Below the pieces are notes generated by a model that saw only the letters and a program-made list of their open reading frames with translations, did not search any database and was not told where the DNA came from. A DNA stretch of 43,283 nt, taken from assembly GCA_022925895.1 (NCBI GenBank), contig JAKSYS010000536.1:1-43283 (forward strand), written 5' to 3'. The position numbers and the translations under genes were made by a program. This stretch comes from Fragilaria crotonensis. Lineage: Eukaryota > Bacillariophyta > Fragilariophyceae > Fragilariales > Fragilariaceae. This document shows positions 31,654-43,188 of the stretch, in pieces. Within the stretch, counting starts at the first letter, position 1; the number at the start of each line of letters is the position of its first letter.

Positions 31654-32217
31654 GCAATCCGATTCCCTTTTGATTTTTCCAAAGCGGAGAACACCTTCAA
31701 ATTATGGAATTCCAAATGTGATCAGGAATATTTTCAATTTGGATTCATCACCCGATATGCGGCAGATTCGTCAGTTTTGGGCTTGTGTATCGGAATTTCC
31801 ATCAGAAGGTGCAAAATGTTTACTTTATTTTTACTTGGTAAGAGTTACCGAGTAATGACCTCCGATCTGTAACATCTCAACTATAAATGGTTACTATAAC
31901 CATTTTGGTTGATAAAACCATAAAATGTTGTCTTTCACCAATTTAATCACAATCTAATGTTACAAATCAACATATTTTGCTAGATATGACCTTTTGAGCA
32001 ACTATATTTCTTTGTCTTGATCACTGTTTTATGGTTGCTCCTCGCAAGTTTTGTTCATTAATTTGTTGTCCAGTAACCAAACAGATGTTGCTTTTTCACC
32101 AGATGTTGTATCCTGTAAGCATTTCATTCTACAAATAGTATACAGCTATTTTCTTTGCATATTGGCTCATCGTAGTGCTAGAAGAAATGTTTAAACTAGT
32201 CTCTCAAGTCCATTTGC
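31654..32217. other. AT-rich gap between the two convergent module genes
   Basis: Runs from the second TGA of the plus-strand gene to the stop of the minus-strand gene. The plus-strand frame stays open to 31872, and another frame at 31670-31855 reads SPDMRQIRQFWACVSEF, so coding sequence with an indel may extend to about 31850. From there to 32217 I see only AT-rich non-coding sequence. Confidence 0.45.
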
Positions 32218-33889
32218 TTAGTCGTCCAAGTCCCATGCTGCCTCGACCGGCAGTGCTTCAGTTCCTTCCGCCGCATTGTTGTCACCATGACCCTCCTGTT
32301 CGTGTTGTGCATTGTTGTCATCTATTCCCGCCTGAGCCCTGCAAAATGCCATCAACTCCCTTTCCATTTGTTCCGATTGCGCGCTTGCTATTGAAACGTG
32401 CAGTTCCATCACGGCTCCACCCACCATACTTGCAGTGCCCATTTTTTTGCTGTATACCTTCCTGGGATTTTTGGCGCCGCCTTCTTCTTTTGCCTGTTGC
32501 CGTTGGTTCCCACCTGTCTTGCTGTATTGTCGTTAGCAACTTCATTAGCGCGTGCCTTTTCCTCCTCTGCCAGAACGGTAACCCACTTTTCCATATAATT
32601 ATCGATGAGCAACAAACCAAACGCTTCATCACTTTTAGTTACAAGTTTTCCACCACGCCCATCTGCGGCTTTTGACACCAACGTGGTCTTCTTTGCATTT
32701 CTCCACTGCCTTGCCCCGCATACACATTCCAAGAACGTGTCAAAGAACCAGAAGAATGCATTCTTCTCTCTTTCTGTTGTTGCTCTCCTGAGCTTACAGA
32801 ATTTGTCAAAACTGTAAAACTCTTCTCCACGTTGTTTGAACTCGGCGATTGCTTTCCTTGCAAGTGCCCCACCTGTTTGTTCGCACGAACTCCTCTTCGT
32901 ATTCAATGCATGATTAAAACAACTTTCGTACAGCATTTGAAAACTTACACGCTTGTTAGGCTCCACTTTTTCATGATTCATCACCAACTGGAATGCTCTT
33001 TGGAACATTGCGTCGTTATTAATGAACTTGATTCGGCGGAATACATCTGATTTAACAAATTGAGTAACACGATCTGCCACATGCTTCTCTTGCTTCTGAA
33101 TAGATTTAGCTTTTGACAAGCCACGAACCGAAATGCCAACATCAATAATCTGACGTGACGGCAACATGACATTAGGATTTGAATTGTTTGGAGGATCCAC
33201 TGCACCTTGCTGGGTACTGCGGTTCAACTCCTTGCGACGAGCCTCAGCCCTCATTGCTGCGGCTTCTGCCTCGTCCTCCATTTCCTTCGATACCCATTGT
33301 ATCTCTGTCGACGTCCCCTGCTGTCATCCTCATCTGATGAAGTTGACGACCAGCCATGCTTTTCCTTGTTTTCAGCGTCGTTGTTGTTGGCGGGTTCCTT
33401 CTGTCCCCCGTCGTCATCACTTGATTCGTCCTGCACAGCATCCTCATACACCTCCTCTTCATCATCCTCCTTGTCATCGTTCTCCTCATCAACATACTCC
33501 TCTGATTTGGATGTGCTTTCAATGTCATCGAGTATCAACTTCTGTACCACCAATTTTCTTGGTTTAATTGACTTTCTCTTCTTACCAGCACCAGCAACAC
33601 GTTTCTTTTTGTTCTTGGTGGTCACACTTTCGACAGCATCGGATTCGTCACCATCAGGTTTGCCCTTGTCACCATCCGCCGGATCATTTGTTGTTTTTGT
33701 ACGCTTATGATTTGCAGCAGCAGCACTTTCATTTACCTTCTTTCGTTTGTTATTTGTCGTTTTCGTAGTCTTTGATCCTCCGCCTTTCGTTACATGCTGC
33801 TGTAGTTGTGCAGCTCCGCCTTTACGGGTGCGTGCCTGCTTCTTGCGTGGTGATGTCCAAGAAGCTGCTTTGGCTGCTCCTCTGGCCAT
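32218..33889 (-). CDS. Unclassified basic/acidic disordered plus helical protein of the two-gene module
   Basis: About 555 residues after joining frames; start MARGAAKAASWTSPRKK at 33889. The first 200 residues are very basic, with nuclear-localisation-like clusters (KKKRVAGAGKKRKSIKPRK), then very acidic (DEENDDKEDDEEEVYEDA). After a frame break near 33330 comes EMEDEAEAAAMRAEARRKEL and a helical part with conserved-looking stretches (ADRVTQFVKSDVFRRIKFI, FQMLYESCFNHALNTKRSS, TKSDEAFGLLLIDNYMEKW). After a second break in an A run near 32443 it ends with SIASAQSEQMERELMAFCRA and an acidic tail. A nuclear, chromatin- or DNA-associated protein is inferred from the charge pattern. I know no named domain for it. 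It faces the Zn-finger-like gene tail-to-tail. Confidence 0.55.
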
Positions 33890-34247
33890 GATGCATGTAT
33901 CTTTAACTACAAGCAAGTGTGAAAAAGGAAGTGTGAGAAAGGCAACAATTCGTAGGATTCATGTATACTACACCATGCGTTTTGAATCAGAAAGGGATTT
34001 TTGAATGCGAAGCAGTTCGCCATGTTTGTTTAATTTATACCGTCACATGATTAAAACATAATTTTTTACAGTACAAAATCAACATACATGCGTAAGATAT
34101 ATCATGTGTTGTGTTTGAATGCAGGTTGATGGTCAGTACTCAACAGCTGAGTTAAGTCATACGTTGAGTTTAGTCGTATCTGTTGTTGACATTCCCGCAT
34201 TCCTGCATTCGTTTCATTGTTTGTACCGCAACCACGTAGCATTGCAT
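33890..34247. other. AT-rich, no gene seen
   Basis: Lies between the 5' end of the minus-strand module gene and the 3' end of the second retrotransposon. No terminal inverted repeat matching the left side of the module (about 29600-29900) could be found by eye. Confidence 0.4.
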
Positions 34248-34264
34248 ATATATATATATATATA
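34248..34264. repeat. Short (TA)n run at the 3' end of the retrotransposon
   Basis: TATATATATATATATA-type run, followed by a 9-base inverted repeat AAGAGTTTA (34264-34272) / TAAACTCTT (34311-34319) that could form a hairpin in the element's 3' untranslated region. It is a plausible but unproven 3' boundary. Confidence 0.6.
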
Positions 34265-34433
34265 AGAGTTTATTTTTACCACTATTTGTTTTACTTAGAT
34301 ACATATATACTAAACTCTTCTTACATGTTTATCAGATGTCTACTTCTAGGCAGCTGCATTTCATGTTGCTGGCCTCTCGGGCGGGCGGATGTTGTAGTGG
34401 CTGCTTGTGACGATTGGGTGGCGAATACCACAC

Positions 34434-37400
34434 TTAGTCAGTCTGAGTGAGAGCCTGGGCTGGAAGGCACCCACTCGGGTGTGTGAAGTACTGTCGTATC
34501 GGTACTTGTTGTAATGTCGGATGGTTGATGATCAGAGCACCCGTGCGGACGGTAGTAGGATGGGGCAGGGCAGGTGCAGCGTCTGTCGCATATGGAAAAT
34601 AGTTGGACATCATTTGTTGTCGGGAACCTTGTGATGTTGCATGGGATGTTGCAAGTCTAACGAGGCGCAACCACCGTTGTTTTTGCGCCTATCGCGTAGG
34701 AGTCTGTCTTCCAGTGGCACGGTGAAGTAGCTCTGAAGTATGGGAGAGAACGTGGCTTTGAGATCATACACTGTGGTGATCTCATGATTGAGTTGGGCAT
34801 GAAGGATGGCGTCACTTTCTTCTGTGTTCGCATGGAGAGCTTCATTTCTACTTTTCCAGATGGAGAGGGAGTAGTCTTGGAGAGCTTGAACGACCACTGC
34901 CAGGTGATTGATTGTTGTTATGGATCGCCGTGCCGCTTGTCGTGCTTGTGGGGGGCCGTCGGAAAACAGTGTTCCCCAGGAGAAACTAATGAGACTGGGA
35001 TTGGACGGCGCGATCGATAGCCAGCTGATAACCACTGAGACACGACGGGAGGGTCGGTAGCTCCATCGGATGAAGGGTCCATTGCGTGACTGCACGAAAA
35101 ATTGAATTGCCACCGACGCAGTCGCCAAGTGCCTTCTTCAGAACCACTGTGGCATCATATCTCGCCATCATTGCCTGAGGCGAGCGGCAGCTGAGGAGGT
35201 GCTCAAAGTCTTCTGAAGAGGCACAGTACGGGCACGCACGGAGCGTATCTTGACGAGCGCTTCCGTGTTTTCCGCGTTGAACTCCTAAGTTCAACCAGTT
35301 GTGAACGAGCTTGGAGCGTGTCGGTGCGTTATCCATGCGTGTACGATGGCCACATGTCGAGAAAGACTCCCATGCAATGGCCGACATGGTACTGTCTTCC
35401 CACCGGTATTTTTGTTGAAGGAAGAGTTGATGCCTGCGGGAGGTTATTTCATCTCGAAGGTATGGGATGTAGCGCGAAGATATGTTTTGCTTTCCAAGGA
35501 AAACTTCCACTGGTAGATTGAGCGGACATGGGGAACAAGATTGAGTGCTTTCCTTGTCGTTGTTTCGACCTTGACGTTGCAGGTGAGTTGCGGCCATTTC
35601 ATCACATAAGGTACGCAACTGCACCGCAAATGGAAGGCGGTCAAAATTGTTGTGGTATCCTCGGCATGGCTGTGCACATGGTATAGGAGGCAACGATGTA
35701 TGATTTCGGAGCAGCCCTTATTGTACTTAGAATATCGGCGTTGTCGGCAAACTTCCGTGTGGGAATTTGATCGCGAATGGAGGAGACTATCTTTACTGCG
35801 CTGGCACTGTTCGCGTAGAATTTGAATTTGCACCGAATGGCGCACGAGTGATAATTGCTGAACTCTTGGAGTATAGAGTCACGGACGCAATGGCAGTTAC
35901 TGCACTCGAAGTGAGCTCTGGCATTTGTGCCAACCATCGACCGGTCCAGTATTTACAACCAGCTGCTCTTTTCCAGGAGTACAAATAATCCATGAGAAGG
36001 ATCCTCGATGGTTTTGCCTTCCTCCACTTGTACCAATGTACAGTGTGCACTCAAGTTGGAGGTATTGTAGTAGAGTCTGCTCAGCATCGCATGCTGACAA
36101 GGAGATGGTTGAGAGCAATCTAAGTTCCGCCTCCGGAAGTTGTTGCATCCATTCTTGAAATGTCGTGGCCTCTGCAGACAAAGATGGAAACGAGACGCTC
36201 GAGGCTGACGCATGGAGTATATAACAACCAGTGACATCAGTTGGTGCGGCGAAGTGAGGCACCGTAGCAGAGTACCAATCCGGGGTGCTGTCGTAGAAGG
36301 TACTTGAGCTAGCAGTGCCGTCAGGCCGAAGGAATTGTTGTGGGAAATGAATCGCCACGTCGCAATTTCCAGTGCGATGGTGTGGATTCAGTCGATACAG
36401 GTTGGAATCCCATAACATGTTACTCCATATCATATTTGATTCCTGCCGCCAGTGTCCGAGTGGGTGAGAAGGCAGAGGGTGTCATTGGATGCTGGAGTAA
36501 GAAGGAGACTGCGGAGTAATTTTCTCCAAAGTCCGCGTTGGCCACCGGAGATGCTTTGTTGCCTTGCAAAAGTAAACCTTGATTTTCGATCTGGAATTGG
36601 CTTGCCTTGCCAGCTCAACTGATGAAGGTGATTGCCGCATGCCGACGCAATGTCACTAACGGTGGTGACTTGAAGGAAGATCCGGACAAGGTTGATATCA
36701 ACTAGCTCCTGTCGTGACAGTTGTAGAGTCAATGCATGATCCATGAGAAAGCTATCATGCTCGCGAGCCGATTGCGGAATCCGATTCGATTGTATGCGAA
36801 GGGAGATGTCGAACTTTGAACAGAATTGCCTCACATGTAAGAGCCAACAGTCCGTGAGATAAGGAAGGGTTCTAGTGGGTTGGTGGAACAGATCAAATGA
36901 GACCCCGGCTTCGAGTTGTAGGTGAAGAGAGATCAGGATGACATTGCCCACTTTGTGACCTGTGCCGATAAAATCTAGAAGGGATTGAAGTTGGGAGAGA
37001 CCCTGTTCGATTCTAAGATCACTCAATCCGCAGCCAAACACGTGTTGTGGAGCAAAAGCGACAGCGTGTGGATAGTGTTGGTTGTATCCTAAGGCGTTGA
37101 GGGTGCTGGCAGTCATCTTGGACTGAACTTTGTGGAGATCCGCATCGCTCAGAGATATCACAGGAAGGGAGTATTTAACCGCCGGTAGGTAGAAGGAGTT
37201 ATAGAACGATCTGGAGAGGCCAGGGATAAGTGTGATTGCCTGAGGCGTCGTGCAAGGCCGTCAAATTTCTGTTTCATAGTGGACGCATGAAATTTGAAGG
37301 TACCCATAAAGTTCATGTGAACTCCAAGTCCTTTTATTTCGAGGGTATTGCTATGCCGCTGTATGACATGGTGTTCCGGGTTGTCGCCGCTTGTCATTAT

Positions 37401-40400
37401 CAACAGTGGGTCGTGTTCTGATAGAGGTTGGAGCACTGGTCGTCCGTTTTTCCATGTCCAGTACTGCATGGTCCAAGAACATTTGACAGATTCAGACTTC
37501 CGCCTGATATGTATAATAGGCGTTCCCACATTTGGCCTGCTTGACACAGGTACTCAACCAGAGCTTCAGGAGAAAGATCTCCCGTGTGGTCGACGATGCC
37601 TTGATTCGTGTCATCGACGAAGGCACCAACCCGCCATTCCGCCAGGATTTCCTTCCACGGGTCGGAAAATGATAGTGCTGGGATGTTGTCTTCTTTTGAC
37701 ATTGTATCAAGCGAGTTGAGTAAGATAACCACAAGACTTAGCCAGATGGCAGGAGATGCGCCACTTCCTTGTCCCGTGCCAAACAGTGGCTCGTCAGGGG
37801 AGCTCGTGTACTGATTGGAGGAGATACCGTAACCGTGCTTTACCGCATACTTCATATAGAAGAGAGTCTCGGCTTGGCATCGGATCACATGTGGTGGCAT
37901 TCCGAGTCGGCGACAGGCAATCATGCCCAGAGACGTAATAATTCGATCATAGCAGCCTGTGGCATCGTTATCCATGTGTGCACTGTTGCTTTTTGTTTGA
38001 CGTATCAGATCTTTTTCCATACGAGAGAGAAAAAGCGCATCAGTGGTCATACGACGCGGGCGTGATCCATGTTGTTGATCATTTAGTGCGTTTGAAATTT
38101 CCCCATTGCGAACTAATCTTTTTCCAAAGAGAATCTTAAGGAACAGGTTATAATCTGCTTCAAAAAGGTGTATCACTCGCAACCGAGTAAGATAAGGCTT
38201 TCCGTCATCTTTCTCAATCATTGGGGTAACGGATGAGGTCCATCTGTCTGGTGCGAACCCATATTGTATCGGTAGGTTCAACATATCAGTATGGAGAGCT
38301 GCTACTTGGTCATCCAGAATGGCAGTGCGATAGTGACCCAGGTGTCTTCCGGAAGGGGAAGTGGATGTAGACTCCTTCCATTTCTTCACGTTTGATTTGA
38401 ATTCGTCAAGTGTGATATGAGATGTGATATCCATCACGGACTCTGGACGTTTACATTCCTCAAGAAACACTCGCAGCTCCTACTCATAGTGAGACCCATG
38501 TGTTCGATGCAGAAACCATTTACAATGTTGTCAGCTTCTTCTGTTAGACCATCATATCCGACCATGTCATACAGCTCACCATGCCCAAATGGGGTTTCAT
38601 GTGCCTGACGAAACCAGGCCCGATTATACGTCATAAGTTCATGTTCAATTTCCTCACTGTCCAAAATTGTCGTGTATTCAACTGATGTCTTGTCCGATTG
38701 CGCCATCTGGATCAGATTTGCTTTGGTGAGCGAGCCATCCGGTTGACAAAATTTAGATGCGACTTTGGGTTTCCGAACGCCAACAGGGACAAACAGTTTT
38801 GATAGTCCAGCTCCATGACTTGTCGTGGACATGGAGCAGTGAATAGCTCGGAAAGGTTTCCGCATTTGTTCGGTGTTCAAGAGCTGAAGTATGCGTCGAA
38901 TTTTTCCTTGATTTGCAGTGATATTGGCGTTTCCCTGAGGTTCCAACGCTTGGTACATTGCAAGATTCGAGTGTAGGTGTTCCGCACGGTAATCGAATGC
39001 TGAGTTGCGTATCTTCTTCAGGACCGCTATAGATTCTTTCCACTTAGCTTTAACTTTCGGCATGTCGTTGCCTTCATCGTCAACGAGTGAAATATTCAGG
39101 GAGCCAAGGCGTTGTTTGAGACGGGCAATAACAAAGGCCAGTGATGATCGACTTTCCAGTTCTTTGAGCCGAAGGTTCCAATACCTCGTCAAAAGTCCCG
39201 CTTCTCGCAGTTTTGGCGACCATGCATATTTTCCCGATGGACGCTTTGCTTCTTTTTCTGCATGAATCATAGCCCGAGTTATATCACGATCAATGACGTC
39301 GTAACTTTCTTTGCATTGGCGAGGAGTGAGAGAGGCGGCCACGGTGACTAAATCTCGAACTCGACCGTCAATCTTGTGATCAGCGCAGTATTTTTTGAGT
39401 GCTTCCAGGTATCTGTCGACAGACATCTGATTTTCCGAATTTAAGCCCCTCGCAGGTGCAGGTGTGATCGCATCCACCGCGCCCATGAGTTCAGTAAAGT
39501 CAATGTCAATGAAGAGGCCTCGATGTTTCGAGAAGATGCCATTATCATACGCCAGAAAGCCTGCTCGTCGTACATTGCGCAAGAGCAGGAGTGCCCAGCA
39601 TGTAATCAATTTTTCGATCAAGACCGTATTTGTAGGTTGCAGGAGGAGATTCCGGTCCCAAGCAGTGCAAGTCCATCAGAGTGCATTCCTCCATAAGATG
39701 ACTTATTCCGTGGGAGGAGTCCTGACCTGGAGTCTCATTTGCGTCGAGAGACAAGAGGATTTCATGTCCTGCAGTTTGTAGATCATTTATCATAGTACTG
39801 ATATCGGAGATAAATTGTTTTCGAACGTTTGGCTTTTTACACCCTGCGACAAGAGTAGTGCGTACTGCTGATCATAGAATCCAAATCCTGCACTTGGTTG
39901 CTGTCTCGGACTTCGGTAGGCGGTTATAACGGTGAGCCGTTTGCCTCGCTTGCCAAGAAATGTGAGGCCCGACCATCTCCCAAGACCAGTAGGATCCACA
40001 ATTATTTTTCCTGTGCTTCGAGAAGCCCATTTTCCAGTGGTCGCCATGAATGTGCCGCCGGGTTGGTAGCTACTACTATTGCGTCTGCTGTCTCTCTTAA
40101 CCGGTGGGAGAGTACTGGAGGAGAAAGCACTGCGAGCGGTAGTAAAATGCGAGCGAAGTGGTTGGTGAAGACTTCGACGGACAGACATGTCCGAGAAGTC
40201 GAGACCTGGATCAGCCCAGCAGAAAGTGCCTACATGAAAGTGGGCCATGCTTGAGACGTAAAGATCGATTTCATCTGCATCGTGTCGAAGACCGTCAACA
40301 TTCTGAAAGTACACTCTATGGTTGTCTTCTGGATGCGCGACAATAGAGTCACCCCAGGAAGAATCTGTCTCAGGAGCATCAGCTGTGCCGGAGACGGAGG

Positions 40401-40743
40401 GAAAGAAATCAAGTAAAGTAGAAGGGCGAAAGTCTTGCCGTTGTTGGTCAAGGAGCGGATTCCCTGGTGGCACGGATTGACGGACGGGGGCCGAAGTATC
40501 GATTCCAGGGAGAATGACTCGAGGTGTTGTTCCCGGAAGTGGGGATAACACCTGAGTCAGAACGAGGGCACCAAAGATCAAAATGATCCCTCTCCGCTCG
40601 AGCCCATGGAGTCGTTGTATTGAAGGCGCAAGTCGGGGATGCCGTTGGTTTATGGCGTTTGGTTCGGTTTTTTTAACTGGGGTAGTTAGAAGAGAGAGCA
40701 ACAGTGTTGCTCTCTCCTCCCGTCTGAGGAAACAGCTGGACAC
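34434..40743 (-). CDS. Retrotransposon ORF2: EEP endonuclease, reverse transcriptase, RNase-H-like, Zn-binding and PIP-box tail
   Basis: About 2,100 residues in pieces; start MSSCFLRREERATLL at 40743. EEP part: VYFQNVDGLRHDADEIDLY, GHEILLSLDANETPG, RKIDYMLGTPAL and FSKHRGLFIDIDF; the usual catalytic Glu region reads CWADPGLDF, with Asp in place of Glu. RT part: STSPSGRHLGHYRTAI, VIHLFEADYNLFLKILFGK, HMDNDATGCYDRI (A), FGTGQGSGASPAIW (B), VGAFVDDTNQG (C, FVDD at 37610-37621), then a connector with LNALGYNQHYPHAVAFAP and GLSDLRIEQGLSQLQ. RNase-H-like: TLYIGTSGGRQNHRGSFSW, with no Asp at the usual first position. Zn-binding stretch: SKLVHNWLNLGVQRG then CPYCASSEDFEHLLSC. Tail: LQDYSLSIWKSRNEALH and two PIP boxes. 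Frames change near 39790, 39620, 38460, 37540, 37160, 36430, 35900, 35690, 35120 and 34670. Confidence 0.7.
34485..34619 (-). other. Two PCNA-interacting (PIP-box) motifs at the C-terminus of ORF2
   Basis: QQMMSNYF at 34596-34619 and QVPIRQYF at 34485-34508 both fit Q-x-x-[ILM]-x-x-[FY]-[FY] exactly, and both lie in the last 60 residues of the protein, in a Pro/Thr-rich, probably disordered tail. This is the consensus by which DNA replication and repair proteins bind PCNA; human LINE-1 ORF2p also uses a PIP box. Binding here is inferred from the motif only. Confidence 0.55.
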
Positions 40744-43188
40744 CGCTCATGGGAGCAGAGTGCTTAGCGGGACCTATGGACGGCCATTCAGGCGCCGGAG
40801 GAGGCTCGGTTGTAGCGGGGACAGGTTGTGCATTGTCCGTACTAGTTCGTTGGGTCATATTTGTGAGCATCGTTTGGATGCTCAGAACTGCAGTTTCGAT
40901 GCCATCAAGTCTCGCATGAGCGGAGGCTATGGTAAGGGTAGGGGAGTTGCCGGAGAGTTGAGAGGACGTGTGGGATGCTCGGGATTGAGACCGTTTTGAA
41001 TGTTGTTCAGTGGCTGAGGATGCTTTGGAGTTGTTTGCGCTCATCGATGCTGCGAGTTGTGCCTCGAGGAGTGCGATGCGTTGCAGGTGTTGCAGTTCTC
41101 GAGTATGAATACGACTCGCTTTACGAGAGGCTTTGTGGTACTCTTGACGTTGTATGGTCTCTTGAAGAGGAACTTTCCAAGCGATGGGGCCCTTGGAACT
41201 CTTCGATGTTGTGCCCGTGAGAGATGACTCTGGCGACAGGAAGGGAGCCGCGTCGTCGACTTCAGCAACCGAGGGCTGTGCTTCTTGATCTTTTTGCCAG
41301 AATAGTTTCAATGTTTCGAGTGAATACTGTCATCGGAATGTCAGGGTCTTCCAGGACAGTAGCCGCATACATTTTGTGGCTTTGGCAATTGCCGGATTTT
41401 GACGCTGCCAGTATTTTTGAAGCTCAATGAGTGTGTGTTGATGGGATGCAGAGGGTGCAATGAGAACCGCTGATCCATCGATGGTGCCATTTTCTAAGTC
41501 AACTTCGAGGGATTGCCGTCGAGATCGACAAGGCTTTTGCCCATTGCCGTGGAGTCCGAGTAACCGTTTCTCCCGAATCCAGATGTTCGATTACTGGTAG
41601 GTCAATCTGTCGGCTCGCAGTGAATGGGATGAATGCCACATCCGATAGATAGTCATGATGCACTTTGTAGATCTTCTCATGCTCTCCTTTAGCAATTTGG
41701 TTTGCACCGAGTGCCAGCCGAGAGATAAAATTTCGGGATTTGGTCCATCGCCATTTAAGGAGGTGCTGAGAGCTTGGGCAACTGCTGTAGCAACTCTTTT
41801 CCGCAACGCACGGTAAGTATGGGTGTCTTATTTCCCACTGGGTCTTTGTGCCTCATTTTTAGATCAAACTCAGGAACATCCTCCGAGAGTACAGCAGAAC
41901 GTAAATATTTTAAGTAGTGGCTTCGATGCGTCACGGATGCATCTTTTGGAGAATGTCACCTATAAAGACCGGTTCTCCATGATGGACAGGGATAGCGGAG
42001 GGTCAAGAGTCAGATTTTCCCACGTTTAGCTTTCTTATGCTCCTTGGATTGCAGAACGTGAACGAGCTGCTTTCCAGTGGCATTTACACGAAAACTAAAG
42101 TAGAAACATTGTTGAGCAGATACTGTCACCATCCGGATGCCGAGAAATTTTGATAACTGAGCGGGGGAGATGATCTGTTCCGGTGCCAATTGATCTGTTT
42201 GCCATTCAATCACCCAGGAGTGTGCAGTATTGAAGGTCGACAAAAGAGGTGCTAGGCGGATATACATCTGGGCAGTCGAGGCTTTGAGGGCGTGAAAGTC
42301 TTTCGGAGCCCATCGTGCCTCGATTCTTAACGGATCTGTAATTTTTTCAGGTCCTTTGTGTTCTGGTGCCATGGCTTGCTGAGAGGGAGGTTGCTTCTTT
42401 CCGCTCTTCGGCCTTGGCTTATAATTGGTGTCAATACCTGGAGAATCAGGTTCAAGCAATGGGATTGATCTCAATATCTCCTGAAACTCTTGAGTCGTCG
42501 GAGTTGTTGTAGTAGTACCCGATCCTTCTTTCATCATAACCTGAGATAGAGGACTAGAGACATAGGTCGGAGTAGGCGATGTGGTAGGACACATTGTTGA
42601 TTCCTGCAGTGTTGCTGGAAGTTTGTCACCCCTTACACTGTCGATCATAGGAGTATCATCTTGGTGTGGGGTGGCTTTTTCGTTTGGCGAGTCAACTTCA
42701 ATCGCAGCATCTGTGTTTTTAATGTCATCTGGACTAAGAGTCTGAAGATATTCGTCCATTTCAACAACAGACATATCGAAATATCCTGGGAACGTGGTGT
42801 GAAGAGCGGCTTCAATACCCACAATCTGGGACATGAGAAATTTATCAACTGGGGCTTTGTGTTCGAGATGGAGACGGTAGTACCGACCAATCCGGAGGTG
42901 ACATGCATGCTTGGACTCAGAGTCTCTAATTGCAAGATACTTGGACGGACTTGCAAACTGTTGGATGCCGAATACAACGTACGAGTTCCAATCCTTGACG
43001 GAGAGGGTTTTGTACGCTTTGGCGTAGTTTCTGGCGCGAAGCGCCAGAACGTCATGTGATGTGTGTTTGCCACCAATCAGAGAGGGTGGAGCCTTATATC
43101 CCAAAGGAGGTAAGGCCGATAAGGCAGCAGCGATCTGAGGCTTCAAAGAGAACTTCGAACCGCTGCGCGGGCGTTGCTTTTCCACCAT
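40673..43188 (-). CDS. Retrotransposon ORF1 protein
   Basis: Clean from MVEKQRPRSGSKFSLK (43188) for 392 residues to a stop at 42010, then continuing with several frame breaks to a stop at 40673, which overlaps the ORF2 start by 71 bases. The first 150 residues look folded (LRIGRYYRLHLEHKAPVDK). An acidic/Ser/Thr linker follows, then a block IEARWAPKDFHALKASTAQ … LSTFNTAHSWVIEWQTDQL … AQQCFYFSFRVNATGKQLVH. Coding-like fragments after 42010 include DGPNPEILSLGWHSVQTKL, LPVIEHLDSGETVTRTPR and VLIAPSASHQHTLIELQKYW. The final 210 residues carry a coiled-coil-like segment (LQHLQRIALLEAQLAASM … LDGIETAVLSIQTMLTN), which may drive trimer or multimer formation as in other ORF1 proteins. RNA binding is inferred; no CCHC knuckle is visible. 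Confidence 0.6.

Larger units (their letters stand above)
34248..43188 (-). mobile_element. Non-LTR retrotransposon with ORF1 and EEP-RT-RNaseH-like ORF2
   Basis: About 8.9 kb on the minus strand, from the ORF1 start at 43188 to the (TA)n run at about 34248 downstream of the last stop (34434). Order: ORF1; a slightly overlapping ORF2 with EEP (APE-like) endonuclease, RT, an RNase-H-like region, a Zn-binding stretch, then C-terminal PIP-like motifs. No LTRs, so it is LINE-like. Composition is similar to the host genes and unlike the GC-rich element. At least ten frame changes are needed to read both proteins through, so it is probably decayed, although read errors contribute elsewhere in this window. 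The 5' end may extend past the window. Confidence 0.75.
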
